Source: Kutzneria sp. CA-103260 (GTDB lineage Bacteria > Actinomycetota > Actinomycetes > Mycobacteriales > Pseudonocardiaceae). From it: 64,000 nt of DNA. The translations under genes were made by a program, and so were the position numbers. Numbering within the stretch: the stretch's first letter is position 1; every line of letters starts with the position of its first letter. The notes beneath the pieces are model-generated. The model saw only the letters and a list, made by a program, of their open reading frames with translations, was not told the origin of the DNA and searched no databases. Shown here one piece after another: positions 26,605 through 35,571 of the stretch. The stretch lies in the NCBI RefSeq assembly GCF_018263855.1, contig NZ_CP073318.1, positions 6,572,001-6,636,000 of the forward strand. Reading direction: 5' to 3'.

Positions 26605-27867
26605 ATGACTTCGACTGTCGACGCCCGCACCACCGCCGCGTTCAACCTCGGGCCCGCGCGCGCCCTGAGCTGCCGCGAGTGCGGACACCAGATCCCGTTG
26701 GCCGCGGAATTCGCCTGTAGCGAGTGTTTCGGTCCCCTCGAGGTCGCCTACGAGTTCGGCCAGGTCCGCCGCGAGGACATCGAGGCCGGCCCCAAGTCCA
26801 TCTGGCGCTACCGCAACCTGCTGCCGGTGCCGACCGACGTGCAGTCCTTCCCCAACACCGAGCCCGGCCTGACCCGCCTGGTCAAGGCCGACCGGCTCGG
26901 CGCCGCGCTCGGCGTGCGCAACCTGTGGGTCAAGGACGACACCGGCAACCCCACGCACTCCTTCAAGGACCGCGTCGTCGCCGTGGCTCTGGCCGCCGCC
27001 CGGCAGCTCGGCTTCAAGGTGTTGGCCTGCCCCTCCACCGGCAACCTGGCCAACGCCGTCGCCGCCGCGGCCGCCCGCGCCGGCTGGGAGTCGGTCGTGC
27101 TGATCCCGTCCTCCCTGGAGCAGGCCAAGATCCTCACCACCGCCGTCTACGACGGCGCGCTGATCGCCGTCGACGGCAACTACGACGACGTGAATCGGCT
27201 GGCCACCCAGCTCGCCGCCGAGCACGAGGACTGGGCGTTCGTGAACGTCAACGTCCGGCCGTACTACGCCGAGGGCTCCAAGACGCTGGCCTACGAGGTC
27301 GCCGAGCAGCTCGGCTGGCGGCTGCCTGGCCAGATCGTGGTGCCGGTCGCCTCCGGCTCGCAGCTGACCAAGGTGGACAAGGGTTTCCGCGAGCTCGGCG
27401 AGCTGGGCCTGGTGGACGCCACCCCGTACCGGGTGTTCGGCGCCCAGGCCACCGGCTGCTCCCCGGTCTCCGCCGCCTACAAGTCCGGCACCGACGTCGT
27501 GTCGCCGGTTCGCCCCGACACCATCGCCCGGTCGCTGGCCATCGGCGCCCCCGCCGACGGGCCGTACGTGCTGGACACCGTGCGCCGCACCGGCGGCGCC
27601 GTCGAGGACGTCACCGACGAGGAGGTCGTCGAGGGCATCCGGCTGCTGGCCCGGACCGAGGGCATCTTCGCCGAGACCGCCGGCGGCGTGACCGTGGCGA
27701 CCGCCAAGAAGCTCATCGAGACCGGTCAGCTCGACCCCGACGCCGACACCGTGCTGCTGATCACCGGCGACGGCCTCAAGACGCTCGACGCCGTGTCCGA
27801 CCGGATCGGGCCCAAGGCCGTCGTGCCGCCCAACGCCGCCGCCGTCACCGAGGCCCTCGGCCTCTAG
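26605..27867 (+). CDS. thrC: Threonine synthase (PLP-dependent)
   Basis: A 420-residue fold-type II PLP enzyme with an N-terminal zinc-ribbon-like segment (Cys23, Cys26, Cys38, Cys41) and PLP lysine Lys121 in THSFKDRV. The glycine loop CPSTGNLANAV follows. It should convert O-phosphohomoserine to threonine and phosphate, although members of this subgroup can act on other phosphorylated substrates. The ATG at 26605 is selected by the riboswitch-adjacent GGAG. Control by a SAM-I riboswitch ties it to methionine metabolism, which competes for the same precursor. Its end overlaps the convergent Cache gene by 4 bp. Confidence 0.88.
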   Translation: MTSTVDARTTAAFNLGPARALSCRECGHQIPLAAEFACSECFGPLEVAYEFGQVRREDIEAGPKSIWRYRNLLPVPTDVQSFPNTEPGLTRLVKADRLGAALGVRNLWVKDDTGNPTHSFKDRVVAVALAAARQLGFKVLACPSTGNLANAVAAAAARAGWESVVLIPSSLEQAKILTTAVYDGALIAVDGNYDDVNRLATQLAAEHEDWAFVNVNVRPYYAEGSKTLAYEVAEQLGWRLPGQIVVPVASGSQLTKVDKGFRELGELGLVDATPYRVFGAQATGCSPVSAAYKSGTDVVSPVRPDTIARSLAIGAPADGPYVLDTVRRTGGAVEDVTDEEVVEGIRLLARTEGIFAETAGGVTVATAKKLIETGQLDPDADTVLLITGDGLKTLDAVSDRIGPKAVVPPNAAAVTEALGL

Positions 27868-28562
27868 GTCACCAGCACTATCGGGGCGTCTCCACACCGT
27901 CGAACGCCGGCACGGGCCTCCGCGCCGGCGCTCCACCACGCCGGCACGTCCGCGTCCCGCATCAGTGAGCCCGTCGGCAGCCTCGCGCTGTTGGAGACGA
28001 TCACCCGGCCCTGCGCGTTCACGAGCGCCGCTCGCGAGCCCAGGTGACGCAGCCTCGGCTGCAACACCCGCTCGAACTCCCGGACGAACACGTCCGCCCC
28101 CACCACTCCCGCGAACGCGCCGCCGCGCTGCACCGGCACCGTGAACGTCAGCGTGTACTCATCCGTGCAGAGGTAGTCCACGTACGGTCCGTTCACGTGC
28201 CGGCGGCCGGTGTCCCGGGCCACCGTGAACCAGCTTTGCCTTGTGTAGTCCAGGAAGTTGGCGCTGCCCGGCTCCAGGCTGATGAACAGCTGCTCCGGCT
28301 GTTCGTTCTCGGACGCCGTCCACCACTCGAACCCGTACTCCTGGTCGGCCAGCACGTGCGGCGCCGCCACATAGCCCGCGCCGATCACCAGGCCGCCCAG
28401 CGCGTCGATCACCTGCGGCCGCACCTGGTCCAGGTCCTCGGCCCGCACCTGCTCCACCTCGTCCAGCAGCGACTCCACCGCCACCAGCACCGGCTTCAAC
28501 CGGTCGAAGACGTCCTCGACGATCGCCGAGACGTGCGCCACGACCTCGTCCTCGCGTTTCAT
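27864..28562 (-). CDS. Soluble Cache-domain sensor-like protein
   Basis: A 232-residue protein with helices at the start and a Cache (PDC) domain: YTRQSWFTVARDTG, then GPYVDYLCTDEYTLTFTVPV and GVVGADVFVREFE. Cache domains normally sit outside the membrane in receptors and bind amino acids, amines or organic acids, but no signal peptide or membrane helix is present here. It follows the GntR gene by 30 bp and probably shares its transcript, next to a polyamine transporter operon. A cytosolic ligand sensor is inferred. The ATG at 28562 follows GAGGTGGG; a GTG at 28568 is possible. Confidence 0.78.
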   Translation of the reverse strand: MKREDEVVAHVSAIVEDVFDRLKPVLVAVESLLDEVEQVRAEDLDQVRPQVIDALGGLVIGAGYVAAPHVLADQEYGFEWWTASENEQPEQLFISLEPGSANFLDYTRQSWFTVARDTGRRHVNGPYVDYLCTDEYTLTFTVPVQRGGAFAGVVGADVFVREFERVLQPRLRHLGSRAALVNAQGRVIVSNSARLPTGSLMRDADVPAWWSAGAEARAGVRRCGDAPIVLVT

Positions 28563-28592
28563 GCCCACCTCGGATGTCCGGGTCGGGAAAGC

Positions 28593-29369
28593 TTAGGGGT
28601 CCAGCAGCTCCAGGTGCATGTCCACCAGCCGGTCCACCGCCTGGAGGATGTGTTCCTCCGTCAACTTCCGGGCCAGCTCCCCGTCCTGGTGCGCGATCGC
28701 CTCCGTGATCGCCCGATGCTCCTCGTGCGCGTTCGCGCTGGGCGGCAACCACAACAGGCCGCCCCGCTCCCCCTGCAACTGGATCTCCTGGTGCGTCAAC
28801 CTCGGCGACTGCGCCGCCGCCGCGACCTCCAGATGGAACTGCCGCTCCGCCCTCGCCGCCGCCAACTCCCGCCCCCGCCGCCCCGCCTGGTCCTCAGGGC
28901 CCTCCCTCACCAGCCGCCCCTCCGCCGGCGCAGTGGCCTTCCGGAGGTCTTCCGTCGCCAGCCGCAGCCGCTCCACGTCCTCCGGCGAGCTCCGCTCCGC
29001 GGCCAACCTCGCCGCCGCCCCGGCCACCGCCAGGTAGTGGTCCCCGATGTCCCTCAGCTCGCTCAGCGACACCTCGCGCAGCCGCTGCCGCCACGATGCC
29101 GGTGATCCGTCGCTCGGCGTGATGACGAAACTTCCGCCACCACGCCCCCGTCTCGTCTCCACCAACTCCTGCTGTCTCAGCGCCACCAGCGCTTCCCGGA
29201 CCGTCACCGTCGCGACCCCGAACTGCCCGGCCAGCTCCGCCTCGCTCGGCAGCTGCTCCCCGTCCGCCAGCAGCCCCATCGAGATAGCGTCCACCAGCCG
29301 CGCCGTCACCGCCTCGGCCCGTCCGAGGTCGCCCAGCGGCGCGAACACGTGCGACCTCGCCTGACCCAT
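28593..29369 (-). CDS. FadR/GntR-family transcriptional regulator (FCD domain)
   Basis: A 258-residue regulator with an N-terminal winged helix-turn-helix (LPSEAELAGQFGVATVTVREALVALR region, about 40-66) and a C-terminal all-helical FCD ligand domain with metal-type histidines (HEEHRAI). Such proteins repress transport and catabolic genes until an organic acid or amine-derived ligand binds. AAGGATGAGGG precedes the ATG. It is divergent from the aldehyde dehydrogenase/polyamine ABC operon, with a perfect palindrome between. Confidence 0.9.
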   Translation of the reverse strand: MGQARSHVFAPLGDLGRAEAVTARLVDAISMGLLADGEQLPSEAELAGQFGVATVTVREALVALRQQELVETRRGRGGGSFVITPSDGSPASWRQRLREVSLSELRDIGDHYLAVAGAAARLAAERSSPEDVERLRLATEDLRKATAPAEGRLVREGPEDQAGRRGRELAAARAERQFHLEVAAAAQSPRLTHQEIQLQGERGGLLWLPPSANAHEEHRAITEAIAHQDGELARKLTEEHILQAVDRLVDMHLELLDP

Positions 29370-29473
29370 CGCCTGCCCTCATCCTTCTCGGCACCGACCC
29401 CGGCACACACCCTCGGACCCGCCGTCACCGGCCCCGCCGGCCGCCCTCGTCGTCAATCCTGCCTCAGACTCTT

Positions 29474-29498
29474 GCCATATGACATATGGCCTCATATG
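29474..29498. promoter_or_regulatory. Probable GntR operator
   Basis: GCCATATG and CATATGGC form a perfect 17-bp palindrome around one A (29474-29490), followed by another CATATG at 29493-29498. The site lies about midway between the GntR start and the dehydrogenase start and is AT-rich in otherwise GC-rich DNA. Confidence 0.7.
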
Positions 29499-29546
29499 TT
29501 TACCGGCATCCCGCTCCTCCGCCACCCGGGACCGCAGGGAGTCGCG

Positions 29547-30968
29547 ATGCGACAGCTGCACCACTTCATCGACGGAACCCACGTCGACTCCGCCTCCGAA
29601 CCACGCACGGACATCATGGATCCGGCGACGGGCCAGCCCTACTGCACGGCACCGGTGGCCGGGGCGGCGGACGTCGACGGTGCGCTGCACGCAGCGAAGG
29701 CGGCCTTCGAGGCGTGGCGCGACACGACACCGGCCCAGCGCCAGCTGGCCTTGCTGAAGATCGCTGACGCAGTGGAGAGCCGGGCCGACGAGTTGGTCCG
29801 CGTCGAGTGCGAGAACACGGGAAAACCGTTGGCGCTCACGGCATCCGAGGAACTTCCGGTGGTCGTGGACCAGCTCCGCTTCTTCGCCGGCGCGGCCCGG
29901 GTGCTCGAAGGCAAGTCGGCCGGCGAGTACCTGGCCGGTCACACCTCGTTCGTGCGGCGCGAGCCGGTCGGGGTGTGCGCGCAGGTCACGCCGTGGAACT
30001 ACCCGCTGATGATGGCGGTCTGGAAGATCGCGCCGGCGCTGGCCGCCGGCAACACCGTGGTGCTCAAGCCGTCCGACACCACGCCGGCCTCGACGCTGTT
30101 GCTGGCCGAGATCGCCGCCGAGTTCCTGCCGCCGGGCGTGTTCAACGTCGTCTGCGGCGATCGGGACACCGGCCGGGCGCTGGTCAGCCACGAGATCCCG
30201 GCGATGGTGTCGATCACCGGCTCGGTCCGCGCCGGCACCGAGGTCGCCGGCGCGGCCGCCGTGGACGTCAAACGTGTGCACCTGGAACTGGGCGGCAAGG
30301 CCCCGGTCGTGGTGTTCGCCGACGCCGACATCGAGGCCGCCGCCGAGACGATCGCGATGGCCGGCTACTTCAACGCCGGCCAGGACTGCACCGCCGCGAC
30401 CCGAGTGCTGGTCGCCGCCGAGGCGCACGACGACTTCGTCGCCGCCCTCACCGCCCGCGCGCTGGCGACCAGGACCGGCGGCCCCGACGACACCTCCGCC
30501 GACTACGGTCCGCTCAACAGCGCCGCCCAACTCGACCGCGTCGCCGGCTTCATCGACCGCCTCCCCGCGCACGCGACCGTCCACAGTGGCGGCCAGCGCG
30601 TCGGCGACAAGGGCTACTTCTACGGCGCCACCGTGGTTTCCGGCGTTCGACAGCAGGACGAGATCAGCCAGCACGAGGTGTTCGGGCCCGTGATCACCGT
30701 GCAGCGCTTCGCCGACGAGGCCGAGGCGCTGACCGCCGCCAACGGCGTGCCGTACGGGCTGGCGTCCTCGGTGTGGACCACCGACCACCAGCGGGCGATG
30801 CGGATGGCCGGCCGCCTCGACTTCGGCTGCGTGTGGATCAACACGCACATCCCGCTCGTCGCCGAGATGCCCCACGGCGGCTTCAAGAAATCCGGCTACG
30901 GCAAGGACCTCTCGCTGTACGGGCTGGAGGACTACACCCGCGTCAAGCACGTGATGAGCGCCCTGTAG
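29547..30968 (+). CDS. Aldehyde dehydrogenase, gamma-aminobutyraldehyde/betaine-aldehyde type
   Basis: A 473-residue NAD-dependent dehydrogenase with catalytic Cys281 (AGQDCTAATR), general base Glu247 (LELGGK) and Asn151 (TPWNYP). The sequence type and the polyamine-type ABC transporter encoded next suggest gamma-aminobutyraldehyde oxidation to GABA in putrescine breakdown; other amino-aldehydes are possible. AGGGAG is 6 nt before the ATG. It is the first gene of the operon, under the palindromic operator, with the ABC ATPase 49 bp downstream. Confidence 0.88.
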   Translation: MRQLHHFIDGTHVDSASEPRTDIMDPATGQPYCTAPVAGAADVDGALHAAKAAFEAWRDTTPAQRQLALLKIADAVESRADELVRVECENTGKPLALTASEELPVVVDQLRFFAGAARVLEGKSAGEYLAGHTSFVRREPVGVCAQVTPWNYPLMMAVWKIAPALAAGNTVVLKPSDTTPASTLLLAEIAAEFLPPGVFNVVCGDRDTGRALVSHEIPAMVSITGSVRAGTEVAGAAAVDVKRVHLELGGKAPVVVFADADIEAAAETIAMAGYFNAGQDCTAATRVLVAAEAHDDFVAALTARALATRTGGPDDTSADYGPLNSAAQLDRVAGFIDRLPAHATVHSGGQRVGDKGYFYGATVVSGVRQQDEISQHEVFGPVITVQRFADEAEALTAANGVPYGLASSVWTTDHQRAMRMAGRLDFGCVWINTHIPLVAEMPHGGFKKSGYGKDLSLYGLEDYTRVKHVMSAL

Positions 30969-31017
30969 GACAGCGCCCTTCAGGACATCGGCCCTGCAGA
31001 GATTCCGGAGGCCCGCG

Positions 31018-32094
31018 ATGCCCCACCAAGCCCCCGACGTCGCGCTCGGCGGCCGGCCGCCCGCGGCCGCCGACGTGCCCGCGGTCCGGCTGCGCGGCCT
31101 GCGCAAGAGCTTCGGCCCGATCACCGCGGTCGACGGCGTCGACCTCGACATCCGACCGGGTGAATTCTTCTCCATGCTCGGGCCGTCCGGCTCGGGCAAG
31201 ACGACCGTGCTGCGCATGATCGCCGGCTTCGAGCAGCCCACCGCCGGCGCCATCGAACTCGGCGGCCGGGACGTGAGCCGGCTGGCGCCGTTCGACCGGG
31301 ACGTGAACACCGTTTTCCAGGACTACGCGCTGTTCCCGCACATGAGCGTGCGTCGCAACGTCGAGTACGGACTCAAGGTCAAGCGCGTGCCCCGGGCCGA
31401 GCGGAAGCGTCGGGCCGCCGATGCGCTGCGGTCCGTACGCCTGGAGGACTTCGGCCGCCGCCGACCGTCCCAGTTGTCCGGTGGGCAGCGCCAACGCGTC
31501 GCCCTGGCCCGAGCCCTGGTCAACCGGCCCAAGGTGCTGTTGCTCGACGAGCCGCTGGGCGCGCTCGACCTGAAACTCCGACACGCGATGCAGAGCGAAC
31601 TCAAGCAACTACAGCGAGATGTCGACATCACCTTCGTGTTCGTCACCCACGACCAGGACGAGGCGCTGACCATGAGCGACCGGATCGCGGTGTTCAACGC
31701 CGGCCGGATCGAGCAGGTCGGCACCCCGCAGGAGGTCTACGAGCGGCCCTCGACCGCGTTCGTCGCCGGCTTCGTCGGCACCTCCAACCTGCTCGGGGGA
31801 CGCGCGGCGGAAACGGTGATCGGCATGACCGGGCTGTTCAGCATCCGCCCCGAGAAGATCCGCATCGACGGCGACCTGGCCCGACCGGCCGGTCCCGGCG
31901 AGACCAGCGCGACCGGCACCGTCACCGACGTGGTGTACGCCGGCGCGACCATGCGCTTCGAGGTGACCCTGGACGCCGGCGGGCAGCTGTCCGTGGTGCG
32001 GCAGAACACCGACGGCGTGCCGGGCTTCAGCAACGGCCGGGTCCGGCTGACCTGGCGGCACGAGCACAACTTCCCGGTCACCGGCACCGAATGA
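31018..32094 (+). CDS. potA: Polyamine-type ABC transporter ATP-binding protein
   Basis: A 358-residue ATPase with Walker A GPSGSGKTT, signature LSGGQRQRVALARAL, Walker B LLLLDEPLGALD and a C-terminal TOBE-like domain (GLFSIRPEKIRID). It energises uptake of spermidine, putrescine or a related compound. GGAGGCCCGCG precedes the ATG. It sits in order ATPase, binding protein, permease, permease after the aldehyde dehydrogenase. Substrate assignment is from family resemblance and operon partner. Confidence 0.85.
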   Translation: MPHQAPDVALGGRPPAAADVPAVRLRGLRKSFGPITAVDGVDLDIRPGEFFSMLGPSGSGKTTVLRMIAGFEQPTAGAIELGGRDVSRLAPFDRDVNTVFQDYALFPHMSVRRNVEYGLKVKRVPRAERKRRAADALRSVRLEDFGRRRPSQLSGGQRQRVALARALVNRPKVLLLDEPLGALDLKLRHAMQSELKQLQRDVDITFVFVTHDQDEALTMSDRIAVFNAGRIEQVGTPQEVYERPSTAFVAGFVGTSNLLGGRAAETVIGMTGLFSIRPEKIRIDGDLARPAGPGETSATGTVTDVVYAGATMRFEVTLDAGGQLSVVRQNTDGVPGFSNGRVRLTWRHEHNFPVTGTE

Positions 32095-32104
32095 AAGGTC
32101 GATC

Positions 32105-33304
32105 ATGAAGAACACGGCGCTGCTGGCCGGACTGCTCGCGGCGGGCCTCGCGCTCACCGCCTGCGGCACCACCAGCGGCAACTCGACGGCCACCGGCGGC
32201 ACCCAGGGCTTCACCCCGCCGGCCCTGGCCGCCCTCGGCAAGCTCGGCCCGGGCGAGGGGCAGCTGTCCGTGCTGGCCTGGCCCGGCTACGCGGAGAACG
32301 GCTCCAACGACCCCAAGGTCAACTGGGTGACCCCGTTCGAGCAGCAGACCGGCTGCAAGGTCAACGTCAAGCCGTTCGGCACCTCCGACGAGGCCATCAG
32401 CCTGATGAAGACCGGCCAGTACGACGTCGTCTCCGCCTCCGGCGACGCCTCCCTGCGGCTGATCGCCTCCGGCGACGTGGAGCCGGTGAACACCTCGCTC
32501 GTGCCCAACTACAACGACGTGTTCGGCTTCCTGAAGAACCAGTCCTGGAACAGCGTCAACGGCGTCGCCTACGGCATCCCGCACGGCTGGGGCGCCAACC
32601 TGCTCACCTGGCGCACCGACAAGGTCACCCCGGCCCCCACCTCCTGGTCGGTGATGTTCGACCCGAACTCCAAGTACAAGGGCAAGATCACCGCCTACGA
32701 CTCACCGATCTACATCGCCGACGCTGCCCTGTACCTCAAGGCGCACCAGCCCGACCTGGGCATCAAGAACCCCTACGCGCTGGACAGCACCCAGTTCCAG
32801 GCCGCCGTCGACCTGCTCAAGAAGCAGCGGCCCCTGGTCAGCGAGTACTGGTCGGACTACCTCAAGGAGAGCCAGTCCCTGACCAGCGGCGACACCGTCA
32901 TGGGCACCGCCTGGCAGGTGACCGTCAACGTGACAAAGGGCGGTGGTGTGCCGCTGGAGTCGACGGTGCCGTCCGAGGGCGCGACCGGCTGGTCGGACAC
33001 CTGGATGGTGGCGGCCAAGTCGCAGCACAAGAACTGCGCCTACATGTGGCTGAACTACATCGTCAGCCCCAAGGTCAACGCCCAGGTCGCCGAGTACTTC
33101 GGCGAGGCCCCGGCCAACTCCAAGGCGTGCGCGCAGACCGCCGACCCCAAGCACTGCGACACTTACCACGCCGGCGACGCCGGGTACGCGTCGAAGATCG
33201 CCTACTGGACCACGCCGATCTCCCAGTGCCTGGACGGCCGCGCCGACGTCAAGTGCGAGGACTACGGCGCGTGGACCCAGGCCTGGACCGAGATCAAGGG
33301 CTGA
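32105..33304 (+). CDS. potD: Polyamine-type ABC transporter substrate-binding lipoprotein
   Basis: A 399-residue lipoprotein with lipobox LTAC (Cys20) and an extracellular binding-protein fold (SVLAWPGYAENG; PFGTSDEAISLMKTGQYDVV; NGVAYGIPHGWGAN). PotD-like proteins capture polyamines through acidic and aromatic residues. It is longer than Escherichia coli PotD, with a C-terminal segment containing paired cysteines. It starts 10 bp after the ATPase gene. The exact ligand is not proven. Confidence 0.82.
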   Translation: MKNTALLAGLLAAGLALTACGTTSGNSTATGGTQGFTPPALAALGKLGPGEGQLSVLAWPGYAENGSNDPKVNWVTPFEQQTGCKVNVKPFGTSDEAISLMKTGQYDVVSASGDASLRLIASGDVEPVNTSLVPNYNDVFGFLKNQSWNSVNGVAYGIPHGWGANLLTWRTDKVTPAPTSWSVMFDPNSKYKGKITAYDSPIYIADAALYLKAHQPDLGIKNPYALDSTQFQAAVDLLKKQRPLVSEYWSDYLKESQSLTSGDTVMGTAWQVTVNVTKGGGVPLESTVPSEGATGWSDTWMVAAKSQHKNCAYMWLNYIVSPKVNAQVAEYFGEAPANSKACAQTADPKHCDTYHAGDAGYASKIAYWTTPISQCLDGRADVKCEDYGAWTQAWTEIKG

Positions 33305-33307
33305 CCC

Positions 33308-34249
33308 GTGACCGCCGCGATCACGAACCCGCCGCCGCGTCGCTCGTCCGGGGCGTCACCAGACCGCACGCCGTCGCGGACGTCACGGCGCCGCCGGTTG
33401 TCGGCCTACCTGCACCGCACACCGGGACTGCGGCTGGGCATCCTGCTGTCTGCGCCGCTGGCCTGGCTCGGTGTGGCCTACCTGGGCGCGCTGGCGGCGC
33501 TGTTCGTGACCGCGTTCTGGACCACCGACGTGTTCACCGGACAGGTGGTGGTGAGCTGGTCGCTGGACAACTTCGCCACCCTGTTCCGGGACGCGGTGTA
33601 CCGCACCATCACCATCCGCACGGTCGGCGTGGCGGTGCTGGTCACCGTGATCGACGCCGTGATCGCCTTCCCGATGGCGTTCGCCATGGCCAAGCTCGCC
33701 TCCCGGCGCGCCCAGCGGCTGCTGGTGATCGCCGTGATGACTCCGCTGTGGGCCAGCTACCTGGTCAAGGCCTACGCCTGGCGGTCCATGCTGTCCGGCA
33801 ACGGCGTGCTGCACTGGCTGCTGGCCCCGGTCGGCCTGGACGGCCCGGGCTACGGCCTGCCGGCCACCGTGATCACGCTGTCGTACCTGTGGCTGCCCTA
33901 CATGATCCTGCCCATCTACGCCGGCCTGGACCGGCTGCCCGACTCCCTGGTCGACGCCTCCGGTGACCTCGGCGCCCGCTCGGTGCGGACGTTCTTCTCC
34001 GTCGTGCTGCCGCTGGCCATGCCGGCGGTCATCGCCGGCTCGATCTTCACCTTCTCCCTGTCGCTGGGCGACTACATCGCCGTCAAGATCGTCGGCGGCA
34101 CCAGCCAACTGCTCGGCAACGTCGTCTACGACAACATCGGCGCCGCCAACAACCTGCCGTTCGCCGCCACGGTCGCCCTCGTGCCCGTGGTGATCATGCT
34201 CGTCTACCTGGCCGCCGTACGCCGAACCGGCGCCCTCGACACTCTTTAG
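33308..34249 (+). CDS. potB: Polyamine-type ABC transporter permease (first)
   Basis: A 313-residue membrane protein with six predicted helices after a 40-residue basic cytosolic start. The permease EAA-like loop is seen as DSLVDASGDLGARSVRTFF. It starts with GTG 3 bp after the binding protein gene. It should form the translocation channel together with the second permease. A G/C hairpin separates the two. Confidence 0.87.
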   Translation: MTAAITNPPPRRSSGASPDRTPSRTSRRRRLSAYLHRTPGLRLGILLSAPLAWLGVAYLGALAALFVTAFWTTDVFTGQVVVSWSLDNFATLFRDAVYRTITIRTVGVAVLVTVIDAVIAFPMAFAMAKLASRRAQRLLVIAVMTPLWASYLVKAYAWRSMLSGNGVLHWLLAPVGLDGPGYGLPATVITLSYLWLPYMILPIYAGLDRLPDSLVDASGDLGARSVRTFFSVVLPLAMPAVIAGSIFTFSLSLGDYIAVKIVGGTSQLLGNVVYDNIGAANNLPFAATVALVPVVIMLVYLAAVRRTGALDTL

Positions 34250-34252
34250 CTT

Positions 34253-34267
34253 GGGGGGAATCCCCCC
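34253..34267 (+). terminator. Short GGGGGG/CCCCCC hairpin within the transporter operon
   Basis: A 6-bp perfect stem with a 3-nt loop just after the first permease stop. It lies in a 96-bp gap unusual for such an operon. It may attenuate or stabilise the upstream transcript. Confidence 0.4.
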
Positions 34268-34345
34268 ACCCCGACCCCGATTTCTGTAGCTGCAAGGGTT
34301 TTCAGCACGACACATCGTTCCGGACACACCTCAGGAGGCGCGGTC

Positions 34346-35152
34346 GTGACCTTCTCCCGGACCACACGGCGGGTGCTGCTGGCCGCGCTCGTGCTCGGCC
34401 TCGCGGTGATCTACTTCCCGCTGCTCGTCGTGTTCCTCAACTCCTTCAACGACGATCCGACGTTCGGCTGGCCGCCGGCCGGCTTCACGCTGGAGTGGTG
34501 GAGCCGGGCCGCCGCCAACGAGGGCGCACTGGCCGCGCTGCGCACCAGCGTCGTGGCCGGCCTCTCGGCCACCGCCATCGCGCTGGTGCTCGGCACCATG
34601 GCGGCGTTCGCCCTGCAGCGCTACCGGTTCATCGGCCGCAACCCCGTCTCGCTGCTCGTCGTGCTGCCGATCGCACTGCCCGGCATCGTCACCGGCATCG
34701 CGCTGAACAACGCGTTCCGCACCATCCTCGGCGTCAACCTGGGCTTGTTCACGGCGATCGTCGCGCACGCCACGTTCTGCATCGTGGTGGTGTTCAACAA
34801 CGTCGTGGCCCGGCTGCGCCGCATGGGCAACAACCTGGAGGAGGCGTCGATGGACCTCGGCGCCGACGGCATCACCACCTTCCGGCTCGTCACGTTCCCG
34901 ATGCTGCGCTCGGCCCTGCTGGCCGGCGGACTCCTCGCCTTCGCCCTCTCCTTCGACGAGATCATCGTCACCACGTTCACCCTCGGCGCGGGCATGGAGA
35001 CCGTGCCGATCTGGATCTACGACAACCTCTTCCGGCCCAACCAGGCCCCGATCGTGAACGTCGTCGCCGCCGTCCTGATCCTGGCCTCGACCGTGCCGGT
35101 CTACCTGGCCCAGCGGCTGTCCGGCGACAGCGCCTCCGGTGGGCGGCTCTAG
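34346..35152 (+). CDS. potC: Polyamine-type ABC transporter permease (second)
   Basis: A 268-residue, six-helix permease. The EAA loop reads NLEEASMDLGADGITTFRLV and the start FPLLVVFLNSFND matches PotC-type subunits. The GTG at 34346 follows AGGAGG. It completes the ABC importer of this operon. No terminator is obvious before the next gene at 35218, which is probably separate. Confidence 0.87.
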   Translation: MTFSRTTRRVLLAALVLGLAVIYFPLLVVFLNSFNDDPTFGWPPAGFTLEWWSRAAANEGALAALRTSVVAGLSATAIALVLGTMAAFALQRYRFIGRNPVSLLVVLPIALPGIVTGIALNNAFRTILGVNLGLFTAIVAHATFCIVVVFNNVVARLRRMGNNLEEASMDLGADGITTFRLVTFPMLRSALLAGGLLAFALSFDEIIVTTFTLGAGMETVPIWIYDNLFRPNQAPIVNVVAAVLILASTVPVYLAQRLSGDSASGGRL

Positions 35153-35217
35153 AAACCGCGTGCCGACCAAGGCGTCCCGGTGCGATCATCGGTTCATGAC
35201 CGCTACCCGAAAGGCCG

Positions 35218-35571
35218 ATGCCGCGTAGGCCACCGGCGCAGGTGCGCGCCCATGCTCCCTTCCGTAATCCCGTGTCGAGCTTCTCGGCCGTTCCCGGGTT
35301 GTCCACCCGTGGCCGCTGGGCCATCGCCCGGCTGGAACGCACCCGCCGGTCGCCCGGCGAGGTGTCGCGAATGCTCCGCCATTGGGCGGACTTCGTCCGT
35401 GCGCCGACCCATCGGATCTGGGACCACGACCATCCCGGTTGCGGCTTCGAGCCATGCTGCCCGGACTACCGCACCCTGCGGGATCAGCTCGACCTCGTGC
35501 TCACCGCCCTCCCTTCTCGCGATGCCAAGCGTTTGCGGCGACGCATCGCCCTAGTGGACGACTCGTGGTGA
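35218..35571 (+). CDS. Conserved actinobacterial protein of unknown function
   Basis: A 117-residue protein with an Arg-rich start and a conserved-looking second half: WDHDHPGCGFEPCC, then LRDQLDLVLTALPSRDAKRLRRRIALVDDSW near the end (split here into pieces by motif). Three cysteines with histidines could bind a metal. No signal peptide is present. GAAAGG precedes the ATG. The 3' end overlaps comEC by 21 bp on the other strand. I cannot name a function. Confidence 0.62.
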   Translation: MPRRPPAQVRAHAPFRNPVSSFSAVPGLSTRGRWAIARLERTRRSPGEVSRMLRHWADFVRAPTHRIWDHDHPGCGFEPCCPDYRTLRDQLDLVLTALPSRDAKRLRRRIALVDDSW

